A DNA stretch of 64,000 bases, from positions 17,584,056-17,648,055 of the forward strand of contig NC_079421.1 of the NCBI RefSeq assembly GCF_026213295.1. The letters are read 5' to 3'. Positions 51,001 to 62,565 of this stretch are shown in pieces. Within the stretch, counting starts at the first letter, position 1. The number at the start of each line of letters is the position of its first letter. A model generated the notes under the pieces. The model was given only the letters and a program-made list of their open reading frames with translations. It ran no database searches and was not told where the DNA came from. Both the position numbers and the translations under genes were made by a program. The stretch comes from Gadus chalcogrammus. Its lineage: Eukaryota; Chordata; Actinopteri; Gadiformes; Gadidae.

Positions 51001-51725
51001 TCCAAATAATGAGTTTCTTCATGTATATATTTCTTTCCTTTTTTCTTCTAGTCAAAGAACCTGTTCAGTGCCTTCCGGACGCCCGCGGTGCTGTTTGTCC
51101 TGGTGTGCTTCCTGTACGTGCTGTCGGGCCTCCTGTTGTTTATCGGTCTCTCCACGATTGCCTTTACGTGTGACTGTCTGGTGGGACTGGCCATGGTCGC
51201 CATGCTCACCTGGGCCTTCATCCGCTACTCGGGCCAGTACCGGAGTGTTGGAGGCGCCATCGACCAGGCTGCAGGTGTCATCCTGGAGCAGGTAAAGGGC
51301 TTCAACAGTCTTGGTAGTGGGTGTCGCTGGGATTCAGGAAGTTGCAAGGGCTGTTTATCAGCACTGCACATATCTATATATTTTCATAAAAGTTCTCATA
51401 AAAAAACTTTTTTTATGTAACCATCTTAAACGTTTATTGTAATTGTTTGAAACAAATATAACAAACCTTTTAATAGCGTTCTTCAATTATCCTGTGATTA
51501 TCTTTGAACTATCCCCAATGGTATTCTAGATATCTGATGTAAATACTAGGTTAGTTCACAAGGGATTTGGCCACAGACTGGTTTAGAAGCCTCTATTTTT
51601 CTATGGTTAAGCCCCACCAACGTATAAAAGTTAATACTTGTTTTGCTTCTTTTTTTCCCCAGGCCACCGTTGTGGTGAATAAATCAAGAGGAACCAATGT
51701 CGCTCCAAAGATGAAATCCAGCTAG
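42090..51725 (+). CDS. atl3: Atlastin-3-like GTPase
   Basis: A dynamin-superfamily GTPase that drives homotypic fusion of ER tubules. Thirteen coding exons: 42090-42287, 43349-43483, 45362-45466, 45577-45627, 46402-46458, 46627-46719, 47986-48124, 49015-49142, 49229-49285, 49917-49988, 50646-50837, 51052-51291, 51663-51725. All borders are GT-AG and phases close to give 509 residues. The P-loop is GAFRKGKS (46-53), the G3 motif DTQG (118-121) and the G4 RD pair near 189-190 (FLIRDW). The middle three-helix domain ends before two adjacent hydrophobic segments (about 420-441 and 447-468) that form the membrane hairpin, followed by [14 protein letters not shown] and a short tail ([15 protein letters not shown]). 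Human ATL3 has a longer N terminus, so an upstream coding exon may be missed. The ATL3 rather than ATL1/ATL2 call rests on sequence feel and 11q12-13 synteny. Confidence 0.92.
42477..42827. mobile_element. hAT-like MITE in atl3 intron 1
   Basis: Terminal inverted repeats CAGTGCTCAAC (left) and GTTGAGCCCTG (right) enclose about 350 bp in which GGGCAAGT recurs several times in both halves. The ends resemble non-autonomous hAT elements. Flanking 8-mers do not match, so no target duplication is shown. There is no coding capacity. Confidence 0.6.
43494..44606. mobile_element. Non-autonomous hAT element with target duplication
   Basis: The ends TAGAGCCCGACC (43494-43505) and GGTCGGGCTCTA (44595-44606) are perfect inverted repeats. 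They are flanked by ACGTCAAC (43486-43493) and ACGTAAAC (44607-44614), a 7/8 match to an 8-bp target duplication, the hAT hallmark. Longer subterminal inversion exists: AAGTAATGAACGAGTC near 43887-43902 pairs with GACTCGTTCATTACTT near 44401-44416. A second CCCGCACCCG/CCCGACCCG-rich block at about 43991-44130 looks like a nested element. It has no transposase. The insertion is 10 bp past the end of atl3 exon 2. Confidence 0.85.
47440..47743. repeat. Near-perfect long palindrome with GATA/TATC centre
   Basis: The left arm (47440 to about 47584) and the right arm (about 47594-47743) are almost exact reverse complements of about 145 bp. They are joined by a loop of about 10 bp, with (GATA)n at the inner end of the left arm and (TATC)n at that of the right. 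The arms differ mainly in repeat count and homopolymer length. A partial third copy of the outer arm (ATTGATCACATTAGTGTGGC and onward) follows directly at 47743-47780. It lies in atl3 intron 6. Confidence 0.92.
48357..48810. mobile_element. Fold-back MITE with nested inverted repeats
   Basis: The outer arms 48357-48426 and 48741-48810 are inverted copies (GCGCATGTAAACGCATTC ... GAATGCGTTTACATGCGC). Inside, 48639-48670 and 48699-48730 form a second, separate stem of 32 bp with one mismatch. There is no coding capacity. It lies in atl3 intron 7. The superfamily is not determined. Confidence 0.75.
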
Positions 51726-52367
51726 AGGGTCTCCCAACCTTCATAGTCCTGATGCAACGCAAGCAGTGCACAATACACACACACACACACACAGCACAAC
51801 ACACACACAGCACAACACACACACAGCACTTACATAGGCTTCTTCTTGCTTCCCCTGCAGGCAACCCCGCAGCAAAAACCTAAGTCCAGACTAGGTCATC
51901 ACAGGGTGAAACTTTTGATGCTGGTTCACCAGCATCTCTTCATATGCACAATATTTTACTCTTGAGAAGTCCTATAAGGAAAGAGATCAAATTCCTGTTC
52001 AGTACAATAACTCACTGTTGTTGTGTTCCTTACTGCCGTTCTTGTACATGTTTACATTGTTCTTTACAGACAACCCTGTCTACGTACATCTTTCAGCACA
52101 AGCAGTGAGGGGTTTGGACCTTTCTATTGAATGCATGGGACCGTTGTTTGAGGACCATTGATGCAGAACAATTTGCTAGATCATGCTCACTTAATTTCCA
52201 TACATACTCATTATTTTGTTGCTGTAGTTTCCAAGCTTGGTGGCCTTAAATGCATTCCAATCGCTTTCCATTATTTTGAAATGTTCGACTTAAATTCCAT
52301 TTTCTACATTAACTTTTGAAATGGAAACAAAGCACTTTTGTATGTGTTTCGTATGCTGCTTTAACTA

Positions 52368-52373
52368 AATAAA
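52368..52373 (+). terminator. atl3: Candidate atl3 polyadenylation signal
   Basis: AATAAA about 640 bp past the atl3 stop codon. A shorter 3' end cannot be excluded. Confidence 0.5.
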
Positions 52374-53743
52374 TATGCAAGTCTGAAATGGCTTTCATGT
52401 AAAATGGGTTGTTTTAAATCTGGGGACCCCAAAGATGAAAGCTTACATGCTAGACTTTCTTAAAGCTTTACAGTCAGCCAAAGAGCGTTTGGAACAGTAT
52501 GCTTCTAAGCTACATATTCAGGAACTTCCTTTGTCTTTTACTGTATACATTTATATTAATAAAACAAAATACTGTTCTAAGAAAAGGTCTTATCCATGTG
52601 TAATGCAAAAACAAAATTGTATTTGTTTACTTTTATTTAATAGCAATGTAAAATTCCTATTCCATAACTGAATATTTTGGAACCTATCAGAAAAATTGTT
52701 TCATTCTTCAGAGATGCCGTTGTTTGAGTAATTTTTGAACAAACCTTTTGAACAAAGGATTGACACTAACTGATTAAGTGATGTTTGACATATCAGTAAC
52801 CTTATAAGATGGAGCAGTTCTCATGATATTTCAATTGCATGTATCTATAATTTGTCTTTAAGATATTCGTATCACATTAACATTCAAATAAATCTCTTCT
52901 ATGCATGTTGGTAGATTTCTATCAGAGTAAATTGGCTGTATGTAATTTATTTTCATTATATATTTCACTATATATTTCATTATCAGCCATATAATCAATA
53001 ATGTTAAATTAATTTGAAGAGGTGTTTTAAGAAAAGAAAAAAAGAAAATTTTATGTTTTTCATACCAGAAAACGTCAACCAAATTTTCTCTACATATCCA
53101 ATGCTTTTTGCATTCTAAAAGTAAATTCATCAATTAATGCATCTATTGAATGTTATATTTTACAAAATGATGGCCCAGGATTGAATTATTTAAAAGCTTT
53201 TATAAAATATTAAACCCAAAGGAGTTTGCCTGCGTCTGGTGTTTTTTCATTTTTAACTAGCTTAACTACCTTGACTTGGATGAAATAAGTTGTGACAGGC
53301 CCCTTCTTCGGGTTGCATATGCCCCCCGAAGCCATCATTTTTTTTTCCAAACAATTAGGAATTACTGTATTTAAAAAGAACACTCGCTTCCAGTATGTGA
53401 AATATAAATCATTATGTTTGGAGGGAAATTAGCGATACTGTTCATCATCCACTCCCTCTCAATATGTCTTATGGGGCCATGTTTCCATCACCCAGTACAG
53501 CAAGGTCGGCAATTTTTGGCTCAAGATAGGCCCATATCAACATACATTTAGCCAATCAGCGTCCTTGAATATGATACATTTATTTCCCCAAGCAGAGTCA
53601 CTCTGTGGCTGAGTAAGGGACACCTGACATTATTGACATTGACAATGATGTCCTCATTTCACAGCCTCAGCTGCCCCAAAAATGTCTGTTTGTAATGGGG
53701 TTTTTGAGATGGCTCGTACGTCACCCGCACAAGTTGCAAAGTG

Positions 53744-54907
53744 GGAAATCTCCCAGCTTTCTTACGGCGTTTCACCGAGGCACGCCCCTTTTTGGTCGGT
53801 CCCACTCAGGATTCTGAGAGTCAACCGGGTTCAGTGAGGTTGACCATATGACTTGACAAACAAAAATGTCTGCGCCGGTAAAGAGATGTATTTTCTTTGT
53901 ATTTGTACCACGTTGGTCATTTTATGTTGATTTTAAATGCTCTGACACACTTCATTACATTGCTACTTTAATCCAGTCACGAATGTATGCACTGCATGGT
54001 CTTGCTGTGCAATATTGCAATGTAAAGTTGTGTTTGTTTTCAAGCTGGTTTGCTAAAGAGACTAATCCCGCGTTTCCACTGCAGGGTGCAGAACGGTTCG
54101 GTTCGCCTCAGTCCGGTAGGGAAGGGGCGGTATAGGCCGGCTCAGTTCCGAGGTCGCGTTTCCACCGACGACAGTACCCTTTATGTTAGGCCGGATGTCG
54201 GTCGCCGTGGCAGCTACGTAAACATCGTGACAGCATAGCAGCGCGACACAGTGTAGCCTGCTCAATAAAAACAATGGAAAAGTTGAACGCGACACATTAA
54301 ACCAAGAGCTACCTCTGCACATCTTCCTCCCCAAGAATGCAGAGGAACGTCTCCACCTCCTTGTTCGCCTTACCAAGCGTTTTACGCGACATGCTCATTG
54401 TAAAGAATAATACCTCGAGGCTACTGTTTGTTTGTTTTTATCCCCACGTCGCCCGGAAGTGACGATTCTGTCGACCAATCAACAGAGGGGGTGTGTAGCT
54501 CGAATCTTCCGGCACCCTTTCAGGCGTCTCAGTACCCCAACGGAGGAGTACTGAAGACGAGGGCAAAACGAGTACGGCTCAGTCCGGGTCACGCCCACTT
54601 TTGGCGATGGAAACGCAATCCGTAACACACCTTTGCGAACCGAACTGTACCGCACCGTGTAGTGGAAACGCGGCATAATGTAGCTAATAATAACAAGGAC
54701 CAGCCAATGGCTCACAAAGACAAACAGGAACGCTATTTCTGCCTTCAAAACAGCTCGGAGGTTCGGAAGCTGATACGTGTCTTTGCGTAAACCTTTTTTT
54801 AGAGAGAGTCATCACTGCCCTTGGGTCTACTCTCAGAATTCCGAAAGATGAAGACAAAAGGGGGGCGTGCCTCCGAGAAATGCCTCAAGAAAGCTGGGAG
54901 ATCTCCC
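53744..54907. repeat. Outer fold-back repeat enclosing a second element
   Basis: About 80 bp at 53744-53823 reappear inverted at about 54829-54907, at roughly 80 percent identity. Shared pieces are ATCTCCCAGCTTTCTT, GGCACGCCCC and ATTCTGAGAGT. Further out, CACCCGCACAAG (left) and CTTGTGCGGGTG (right, about 55037) may extend the pairing. The Harbinger-like element 54066-54675 lies inside. This is probably an older transposon remnant. Confidence 0.65.
54066..54675. mobile_element. Harbinger-like MITE with TAA target duplication
   Basis: Inverted ends TCCCGCGTTTCCACT...GGTGC (left) and GCACCGTGTAGTGGAAACGCGGCA (right) are flanked on both sides by TAA (54063-54065 and 54676-54678). That matches the 3-bp TWA duplication of PIF/Harbinger elements. 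A second copy of the end motif lies inside each end (CGCGTTTCCACC near 54153 and GATGGAAACGC near 54606). There is no transposase. Confidence 0.7.
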
Positions 54908-56136
54908 GACTTCTGACTCGGAAGGCTGGCTTCAGAGGAATCTGGACCACAGCATTATGGTCCGAACCTCCGAAACTCCCTGAAATTCTGAGCGTTTTGA
55001 AGTGCTACAAGCCAGGAAATCACGTCACAAGAGCAGCTTGTGCGGGTGGTGTTCGAGGCATCGTACACCACCCGTTTTTGTTACACATGTTTTTTTAATA
55101 TGAATATTGCCACCTACACACATGTTATAAGAGTCCAAGCTGCCAAGAGAGCTTGTCTCTCCTGACATCAAAGTGTCAAAGGCCCTTAATGGCGGTCTTA
55201 TTTAACTTGAACTTTCATAAATAAAATACAAGGATCGTCCTTCTTTCATGTCTTTTCATTCCACACATTTCTGAGCACTGGGGTTTGCACATTTATATTG
55301 TGTATGATGCCACTTGAGTCTCTGGGATTGGCCGTCAGCCCCGAAAGGGACTGATCCGGGGAAATTAAACTCACCTGTGTGATCCATCAAGAGGCTCAAA
55401 ATCAAGGACCGTATGGAGACAGAGAGGGAGAGGTATGTGTTGTTGGAGCCATTTTGTATAAACCTGTCTTTTCTTTTGGGATTTAATAGTAACTCGTGGA
55501 TTTTAGGAACGCTGCTGGTGGATTGCCTTTGTGTGTCAGATGATTACTCGGCCTCTACACGTTCAGGGTGATTGCCTAATTTTTTATACTTTTTATAATC
55601 AAACATTAGATCCTTACATTTAGAATAACATGTTAGGAAAATTCGGCATCTCAATCTTGCACATTTGGGTAATATAATGCAGATTCTGTAGGCCTAAATA
55701 TGTTTTCAGAAGTTCCTTGCTGTAGGGGAGCCCCATTTGTTTTTTATTTACCGTATCCGTAGATTCCAATTGCTGGTGTCAACTTGACATCACTTTTCTC
55801 AAATCAAACACCTGAGGTGTTTTTCACGGATCTAGATTATTTTTCTATTAAAGTTCCCAAAGTAGGGGCCCTAGAAAAAGGATCTTGGATAGGGCACCAC
55901 AAAAGCTAGATACGGCCCTGGTTGTGACGTAAGCCTGTGTAGTTGGTTTGCGGAAGGCTGCAATAATAATGCACGTCAGATGTATGTTATAACTTCCTGG
56001 TTCCCCTACCCTGTATGATTGTATGCGTTTACTCCCTCCTTCGCTTTTCGCTCGATTCATGATATGGCTTCATTGTCTATTCGCGCATTGATCTCTCGAG
56101 TGAAATCTGCTTTGGTGAAATTTGTGTCCCTTGTTT

Positions 56137-56218
56137 CCTTATATGGTGATCGGCGTCGTGGCCCGCCTTGTTGCCAGGCGCGCGCACCGCTGCCGCTGCC
56201 ATTTACTTCCATATTTGG
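56137..56218. promoter_or_regulatory. Paired CArG boxes upstream of cfl1
   Basis: CCTTATATGG at 56137-56146 and CCATATTTGG at 56209-56218 both fit CC(A/T)6GG exactly and lie 72 bp apart, in a CpG-rich stretch about 0.7 kb before the cfl1 ATG exon. Cofilin and other actin-regulator genes are known SRF/MRTF targets. A one-mismatch relative, CTTATATAGG, lies in cfl1 intron 1 near 57742-57751. Confidence 0.55.
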
Positions 56219-56909
56219 AAGTGAGTGAAGTTTGGAGGGTGGGGAGAGGGCTAGAGAGGCGAATGAGCGAGTGAGAGTATTTTCTCCGTTACCTTTTTTA
56301 TGCACTTGTCTGCAGAATATTGGTCAAAAAGACTTGGCATTTTTCCAGGTCTCAGTCATATACTGGCATACTCATTAATAGTTTTAGTATTAAATCTTTC
56401 CAACCCTGTTTAAATTCTCAAATGATTAAACGATAAAGTAATATAAAATATAATGCAGAAAAGTAAATTATTTTAAATTAAGCGTACATTTATGATACAA
56501 ACGCATAATTCCTATACATTCCAATCAAGAGTTACAATTTATTGTAAATCTTATCCTAAAATAACACTTATTTTATCATATATAAATGTGATTGCAGCAT
56601 CTTAGCAAATTGTCATTATCGATTATTAGCGGTTTATGGTATTAGCCGAGGACCCATTAATTGCCGTAATAATTATATAAGCAAAAATAAAATATTAATA
56701 TCTGTGCTATGTTAAATGTTTCTAAACGATAAAAAAAATTCTGCAAGGAATCAATCGGACAATTATCTGACATTTTGCGCGTTCACTGTGTTCGCGGTTG
56801 CGCGCATTGAGGCGCGTTCATACAGGGCATTCAGTGTGTGAGCGAGACCGACTATTCATCATAGCCCATTCAATTCTACAAAGACGCTGACCAATTCAGA
56901 GAGACAGCC

Positions 56910-59900
56910 ATGGTACGTTTAACACCGATTTCAGCCAAATATTCTGTATTTCCTCTCTTGTATAGGTACTGAAGACATTTTGGAAGAGTCTGAGCTTTAA
57001 ATTAAGTTTGGTACAAGAAAGTTGGCATTCATTTGGTCATGAAAATGGCAAGCCGGCCAGTGTCCAGATACCCAGTGTCTTTGGTGCAGGAACTGCTAGC
57101 GTGTGAGCTAAGGACTTAGCATCAGTGACGGATGGCGTTTGGACGTTGATATTCGACAAATTGGGAATTTTGTTACGTTATTCTTGTCGTTGAGAAAAAT
57201 GGTAGACACTGGTTTCATAATATTCATGCCTGTCGTCTTATATTTATGAAATAACGGACTACCGGTCGAAACGCCTGGCGCCATTTCCTTCCTCTCCGTC
57301 TAGCCGACAAAAGCGTTCTGAAGGGCCTCTCCTGTTCCGTTCGTACCGCCGCTGTTGACGTGCTCCTCCAATTCTATTCTTTCCCACCGCTCTGCATCCT
57401 GTCTCTGGGCTAGTGCCTGGCAGGTGCATCGCTTGTCCGTGCCCTTGGCTTTAATTTCGGCGGCGAAGCCCAATTTCGCCCGTGTCTGTTACTTGAGGCT
57501 AGCATTATCTAGGCGGAAAATGACACCCGCTATGGCTGATGTTAGCTAGGCGGCAGTGATTTTCTGCTTCTTTGTCTGCATACGGCATCCGGTAGGGAAA
57601 TGTCTGTTTTCTACGACCAGATACATGTCATGGTTTGACTACCGACGCCTCGAAAGGATGCTCAAATTGTCGAGTTCGGTCAGGTGATAAATGGAGCGGG
57701 ATTGTGTGACTTGGCGGTCCATAATGCGGACCGAGGTTCTCCTTATATAGGAAGCTAGCGCACATGTGCAGGGTACTGCGTTCATGGCCCCACCCTGAAT
57801 TTGGTGCAAAGACCATTCTTGTTGTTGACGTGTATTGATTGCAGTGGTGGGGGATACATTCTGTGAATAATCCCGTAGTATACTATGAAGCCCCTTTTCA
57901 ATTATGTTTGTATAAAAAAACATTTTTTAGAAGGATGTCCATTATATCACCCATCCCATTGGGTTCCGCTAGCTTAAGCTAACGGGCCTTTCCTACGTAC
58001 TTACCGGCTGGTACTACGCATCTAATTTGTACACGGAATGAAAGCCACAAGATGCAATCAAGTCATGTGAGCTTTTTAGCATTGGGGAAACAAATGCATA
58101 CCTCATGCTTTACAGATGATATGTCAGACTTAAGAAATCATCCATTCTTTATTATGTTAATAATCCTTTACAGAAGCACTTGTCTTTTTTTTTGTCATCG
58201 TTGTGACAGAATACATTAAGTGATGCGAGTATACATGTAAAGTATACCGTTTTGGTTAGCATTTTAATGACCCCTGGTGTTATTATTATACGCTTTTGTG
58301 CATTGTGGACGTCAATGTCACTTATTTCCGTTCCGTCTCTTCAAGTTCTAATTTGAATCGTTTTGCTACAATGTCGATTGTTTTTGGGTTTAATCTTCGT
58401 GACTGACGGAAGGCTTTTGCAATACAAAAGTTATAATTAGATTAATATTAAAATGGCCTCGTCTATTTTTGGTTTTTGATGGCCTATTATGATTTTTAGT
58501 TCTCGCGTATCCAAGCATTAAGGTAAACATATTGATAATTGAATTAAATCTGTAACTAACCCTTTATTAAAGTCACCTGCATAGCTGGTTGCAATAGGCT
58601 GTCTCTGTAGTAAGGATCATTAATCGGTCCCGACAACTGATTTTCTTTCTAACTGAGATGGAGCTATTTTGCATGCATAGTGACTCGACACGTTTTTTTA
58701 ACTGCAACCTACACGACGCCCACCTCCGTTTTTGAGTTTTCCTCTCAAATGCAGCATTATTCATCCTTTAATTCTGTAGTATTTAGGGCTTCACCAAAAG
58801 TAGTACCTACAGCTTAATATGTAATTCTTTATTCCGTCATAAATGTAATCTTTAATCAAGCCACCTTGAGCAAACATGTTGTACCAGCCCACACCCTCTG
58901 TAGGCCTTCCGCCAAAGTGGGTCAGTTGGTAAATGCATGTCACTCGATGACACGCAGCACTTTTCTTGAATGCTCTATTGATTTTCAGCCTTCTCTGTAG
59001 GATGCCAGTGTTGACCTACGCTCACAACTATTTCTTGGGATGACTGTAGTTTCCCCCCATGCACACCATTTCTTGCTCGGTGGGAAATCTAGTGTTTGGT
59101 TGAGACTCTGCCCTTAAGAAACATGGTGGGATATCTGTTAAGGGGCTTTGCAGCCTCAGAAACTGTCCGCCCTGTCTCAAAACGTATGTTTAAATGTCCC
59201 CAAAGGGTAATGGTGAGTCACCTCATTGGGTAGACGTGACTTAAGTTACGTTTCAACAATGCCCAATTGTCAGTTAGTCCTGCATTCTTAAGCTAATGCC
59301 TAGCCGCAGCTACACCCAGAGGAGCTTCCTGATGGCTGCAATGTCGCGTGACATTTCAATGTTCACTTGAATGTGGATAATGTTATTTAATAAGACTCTT
59401 TCTACCTGGTGTCTGGTGTTCTAATCACCATACGGACACACCCATTTCGGTTTTCTATTGCGCACCAATATTACATATGGACTTTGGCACTGATAAGTGG
59501 ACGGCCAGATTACTACTTTGAGGAAATTGTACAAGTGTTAAGTCAGCTATGTAGCTATATTTGGGATTGGTACATTTTAGTTCGTACTCTTATTCAGATA
59601 ACATGCAGAATGTTGACATCTGAAGTTAACACTATTTTAAATATTGTGAGCAACAACTTGGAGCTGCAACTTCAATTCAATTCTTGTCAGGAGCTGTGAG
59701 ATTAGGTCACATGTTTTCCTCAGAGGCCCCCACTTCTGGTTAGTTGACATCCAATTTTTTAGTCAAATGTCAGCAGTGATGCAATTTCCATAATGTTTTG
59801 GCTGCCAGATCATAAAATAGGTCATGTAATCTTAGACTAACGATAAAATCTGAAGTGGAAGGGTGAAATTTAGAATAAAATTGATTAACATGTGAGCAAA

Positions 59901-62565
59901 CTTGATTAGTTGACTACCGCCTTAGCCTGACAAATCAATTTAAGCCCCAAAATGCATTCACCCCAGTGATGTCCCGTCCCCACCCAACCGATTAAATTAT
60001 TTATGAATGACGCTTTTCATTGTCTGTTTTTATTGCTGCAGGTTGTATGCAAACCTGTTAATTATTAACCGACTACAGGTTGTACAAGTTATGAGATGAG
60101 GTTTGGCAGCAAAACCCAAGAAAGTGCAGGCCAACATTTTGGTTTGACTATAATTTCATATGCACTAGCTGTTCCACTTCAGCATGAAGGGCCCAGTATT
60201 TCACTTGTGTGTTAATGAAGGCTTTACCTCCATACAGGCCTCCGGTGTCACAGTCACAGATGACGTTATCGCGGTCTTCAATGACATGAAGGTGCGCAAG
60301 GCACAGGCGAACGAGGAGGACAAGAAGAAGAGGAAGAAGGCTGTCCTGTTCTGCATAAGCCCCGACAAACAGAACATCATTCTGGAGGAGGGCAAGGAGA
60401 TCCTCTGCGGGGACGTCGGCACCACGGTCAAGGACCCCTACCTGGAGTTTGTAAAGATGCTGCCCAGTGACGACTGTCGCTACGCCCTCTACGACGCCAC
60501 TTATGAAACCAAGGAGACCAAGAAAGAAGACCTGGTCTTTATTTTCTGGTGAGCACACAGGTCTACACACAGGGCGTTTTCGTTTGGATCCCGTGCATTC
60601 GTGGGTTTTGTCTTCGCCTGTGTTAACCGTTGTGTCACATTTCTTTAACTTCCATAGGGCCCCAGAAACTGCCTCCATGAAGAGCAAGATGATCTACGCC
60701 AGCTCAAAAGAGGCCATCAAGAAGAAGTTTTCAGGTAATTATGGGAAATTATTTCAAATATTATATAATGTAGTTACTGTTATTGAATTTATATTGTTAA
60801 TGTATAGGAGTTTTTTCAAATAGCCTGGTTTAAAGGCCAAATTATAAGAGTCTGGCCTTTTGCTTTAAAAAATTAATTTGAAGCCGTGCCATGACCAAAG
60901 CCATCTTCAGCCTATCCGATTCTCGTACTGACACCAACGGAATAAGCTGATGCATCTCTTTCAGATTCCAAATAAAGTGTGCTCATGTCTTTTCATTTGT
61001 TAAAAATCCAACAGCCCAACATTAAAATGGGGACATTCTTGGATAGAACTATCACTGTCGTATTAAATAAGGAGTGTATCTCAAAATGTCAAAAGCTTGT
61101 TCCATTTCTTACATGCCCACTCCTTTCATTTGAGGCTAGAGAATCTGATCTGATGTCAGCCCATCAGTTGGATGTTCTTGAGGTTGCAGACATTAATAGT
61201 AGAATAAGATGAAAGTTGGAGAACTTGCGTTGCAAGATGAGCGTGAATAGGCAAGGTCAATTGATGACCCAAATCAGAGCTGCTTCCATGCAGAATACGG
61301 AGGAGAAATGCTGAGATGCAAGGCCTGTGTTCTCAATCTGGCCACGCGTGCGTCTCCTGGTGAACGTCCTAGTCGAGATCACCCTGTATAGGCAAACGAT
61401 ACCCGGATACAATGCTGATTTTAATAATTCCTTTCGGCTTATACATCTAGTTTATCCTGCTTACACAAAGTTGGCAAGCTTATTGATATCAAATTTCATC
61501 TCTGCTCTATTGCTCAAACAGGCCTAGTCTTATACTGGATATGTTATTGTGTCATATGTATAAAAGGACTGCAGTACCCCCACACCATATAAAACACTTT
61601 TAAAATGTAGCATGAACTGTGCTGGAGTCTACTTGTCCACAGGCTCTATAATAATCCCATGTTATATAAAAATCTGTGCACCAAGTGGTCTAAAGCTGAG
61701 GCTAAACGGGCCAGTCTATGAAAAAGGTCATTGCATCTTGCCTGTTGCCTCACATGTGACTCCAATCAATCATTCGTTAAAAAAATCAAACATTAGAACC
61801 CTCCTTCTTGTACAACAGCCACCTCTGATTGGTCCGTGCACACGTCGGTTTGAGCAACCGGTGATGACAAATCCCAGACCCTTTTGCAAGGAAATAATCA
61901 TTTCGACACATCACATGAGAAACCCTTCTATAAAGGGAAACGTCGTACGGGCTGTTGGTGGTCATGTATAGTTTAGGGGAAGAGGGGCTTCCTGTTTATA
62001 AAGCTCAACGACGTTATGGCTTTCTTCATTCACACTTATTTATGTAATTTCTCTTCGATTCAGCCAGAGCATTTGATGGAACATTCTGATTATTTTGAAC
62101 AATACTGTTATCGCATTAATACCCAGAACCCTAATAGAATGACTGAAACAATAATATGCTTAAATATATTGGCTCATACATCTGACTGTTTCTGTTGCCT
62201 AGCAACTACTCAAACGAACTGCTTAGTGTTGATGTCGTATTCTGCTCTAAAGGGAGTCGCACACTGGACTACTGTCCAATGACCCACCATATTCTTTACA
62301 TTTGAAACCTCTTATTTCCAATGGGAGCACTGTGAAACTGTGAAACACTATAACTTTAAGCACTCATTATATCAAATGAGGGGTTAAAGAAAAGACCCGC
62401 CTGATCCAAAAAGGCCTATTGTAACATGACTCTTTTGTTTGCCTCTTTTCAGGTATCAAGCATGAGTTGCAGGCAAACTTTCTGGAGGAGATCAAGGATC
62501 GGCGCACACTGGCTGAGAAGCTCGGAGGGTCCGCAGTAATAACCCTAGAGGGAAGCCCACTATAA
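56910..62565 (+). CDS. cfl1: Cofilin-1 (actin-depolymerising factor)
   Basis: A cytoplasmic and nuclear ADF/cofilin that severs and depolymerises actin filaments. Four coding exons: 56910-56912 (the ATG alone), 60238-60548, 60658-60734, 62453-62565; phases close to give 167 residues (human cofilin-1 166). A first coding exon holding only the start codon is typical of the family. The N terminus MASGVTV keeps Ser3, the LIM-kinase target. KKKRKK (about 29-34) matches the nuclear localisation signal. One ADF-H domain spans almost the whole protein, with [22 protein letters not shown] and the actin-binding helix [16 protein letters not shown]. It ends [18 protein letters not shown]. Intron 1 is about 3.3 kb. 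The residue pattern favours cofilin-1 over cofilin-2 or destrin, as does its place beside efemp2-block genes. Confidence 0.95.
62194..62206. promoter_or_regulatory. Palindromic RFX X-box in cfl1 intron 3
   Basis: GTTGCCTAGCAAC is a perfect palindromic X-box around a single central base. It lies in intron 3 of cfl1, about 250 bp before the last exon. Only the motif supports it. Confidence 0.3.

Larger units (their letters stand above)
52400..56136. other. Intergenic stretch between atl3 and cfl1
   Basis: AT-rich DNA to about 53.3 kb with no recognised gene, then a repeat-rich block (53.7-55.05 kb, listed separately). A GC-balanced stretch follows at 55.26-55.6 kb that looks repeat-like (GTCAGCCCCGAAAGGGACTG) but that I cannot name. 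No protein-coding exon recognised. Confidence 0.5.

Noticed and set aside
60184..60237. Upstream in-frame ATG before cofilin exon 2
   Set aside because: It is intron sequence ending at the acceptor CATACAG. The real start codon is alone in exon 1 at 56910-56912.
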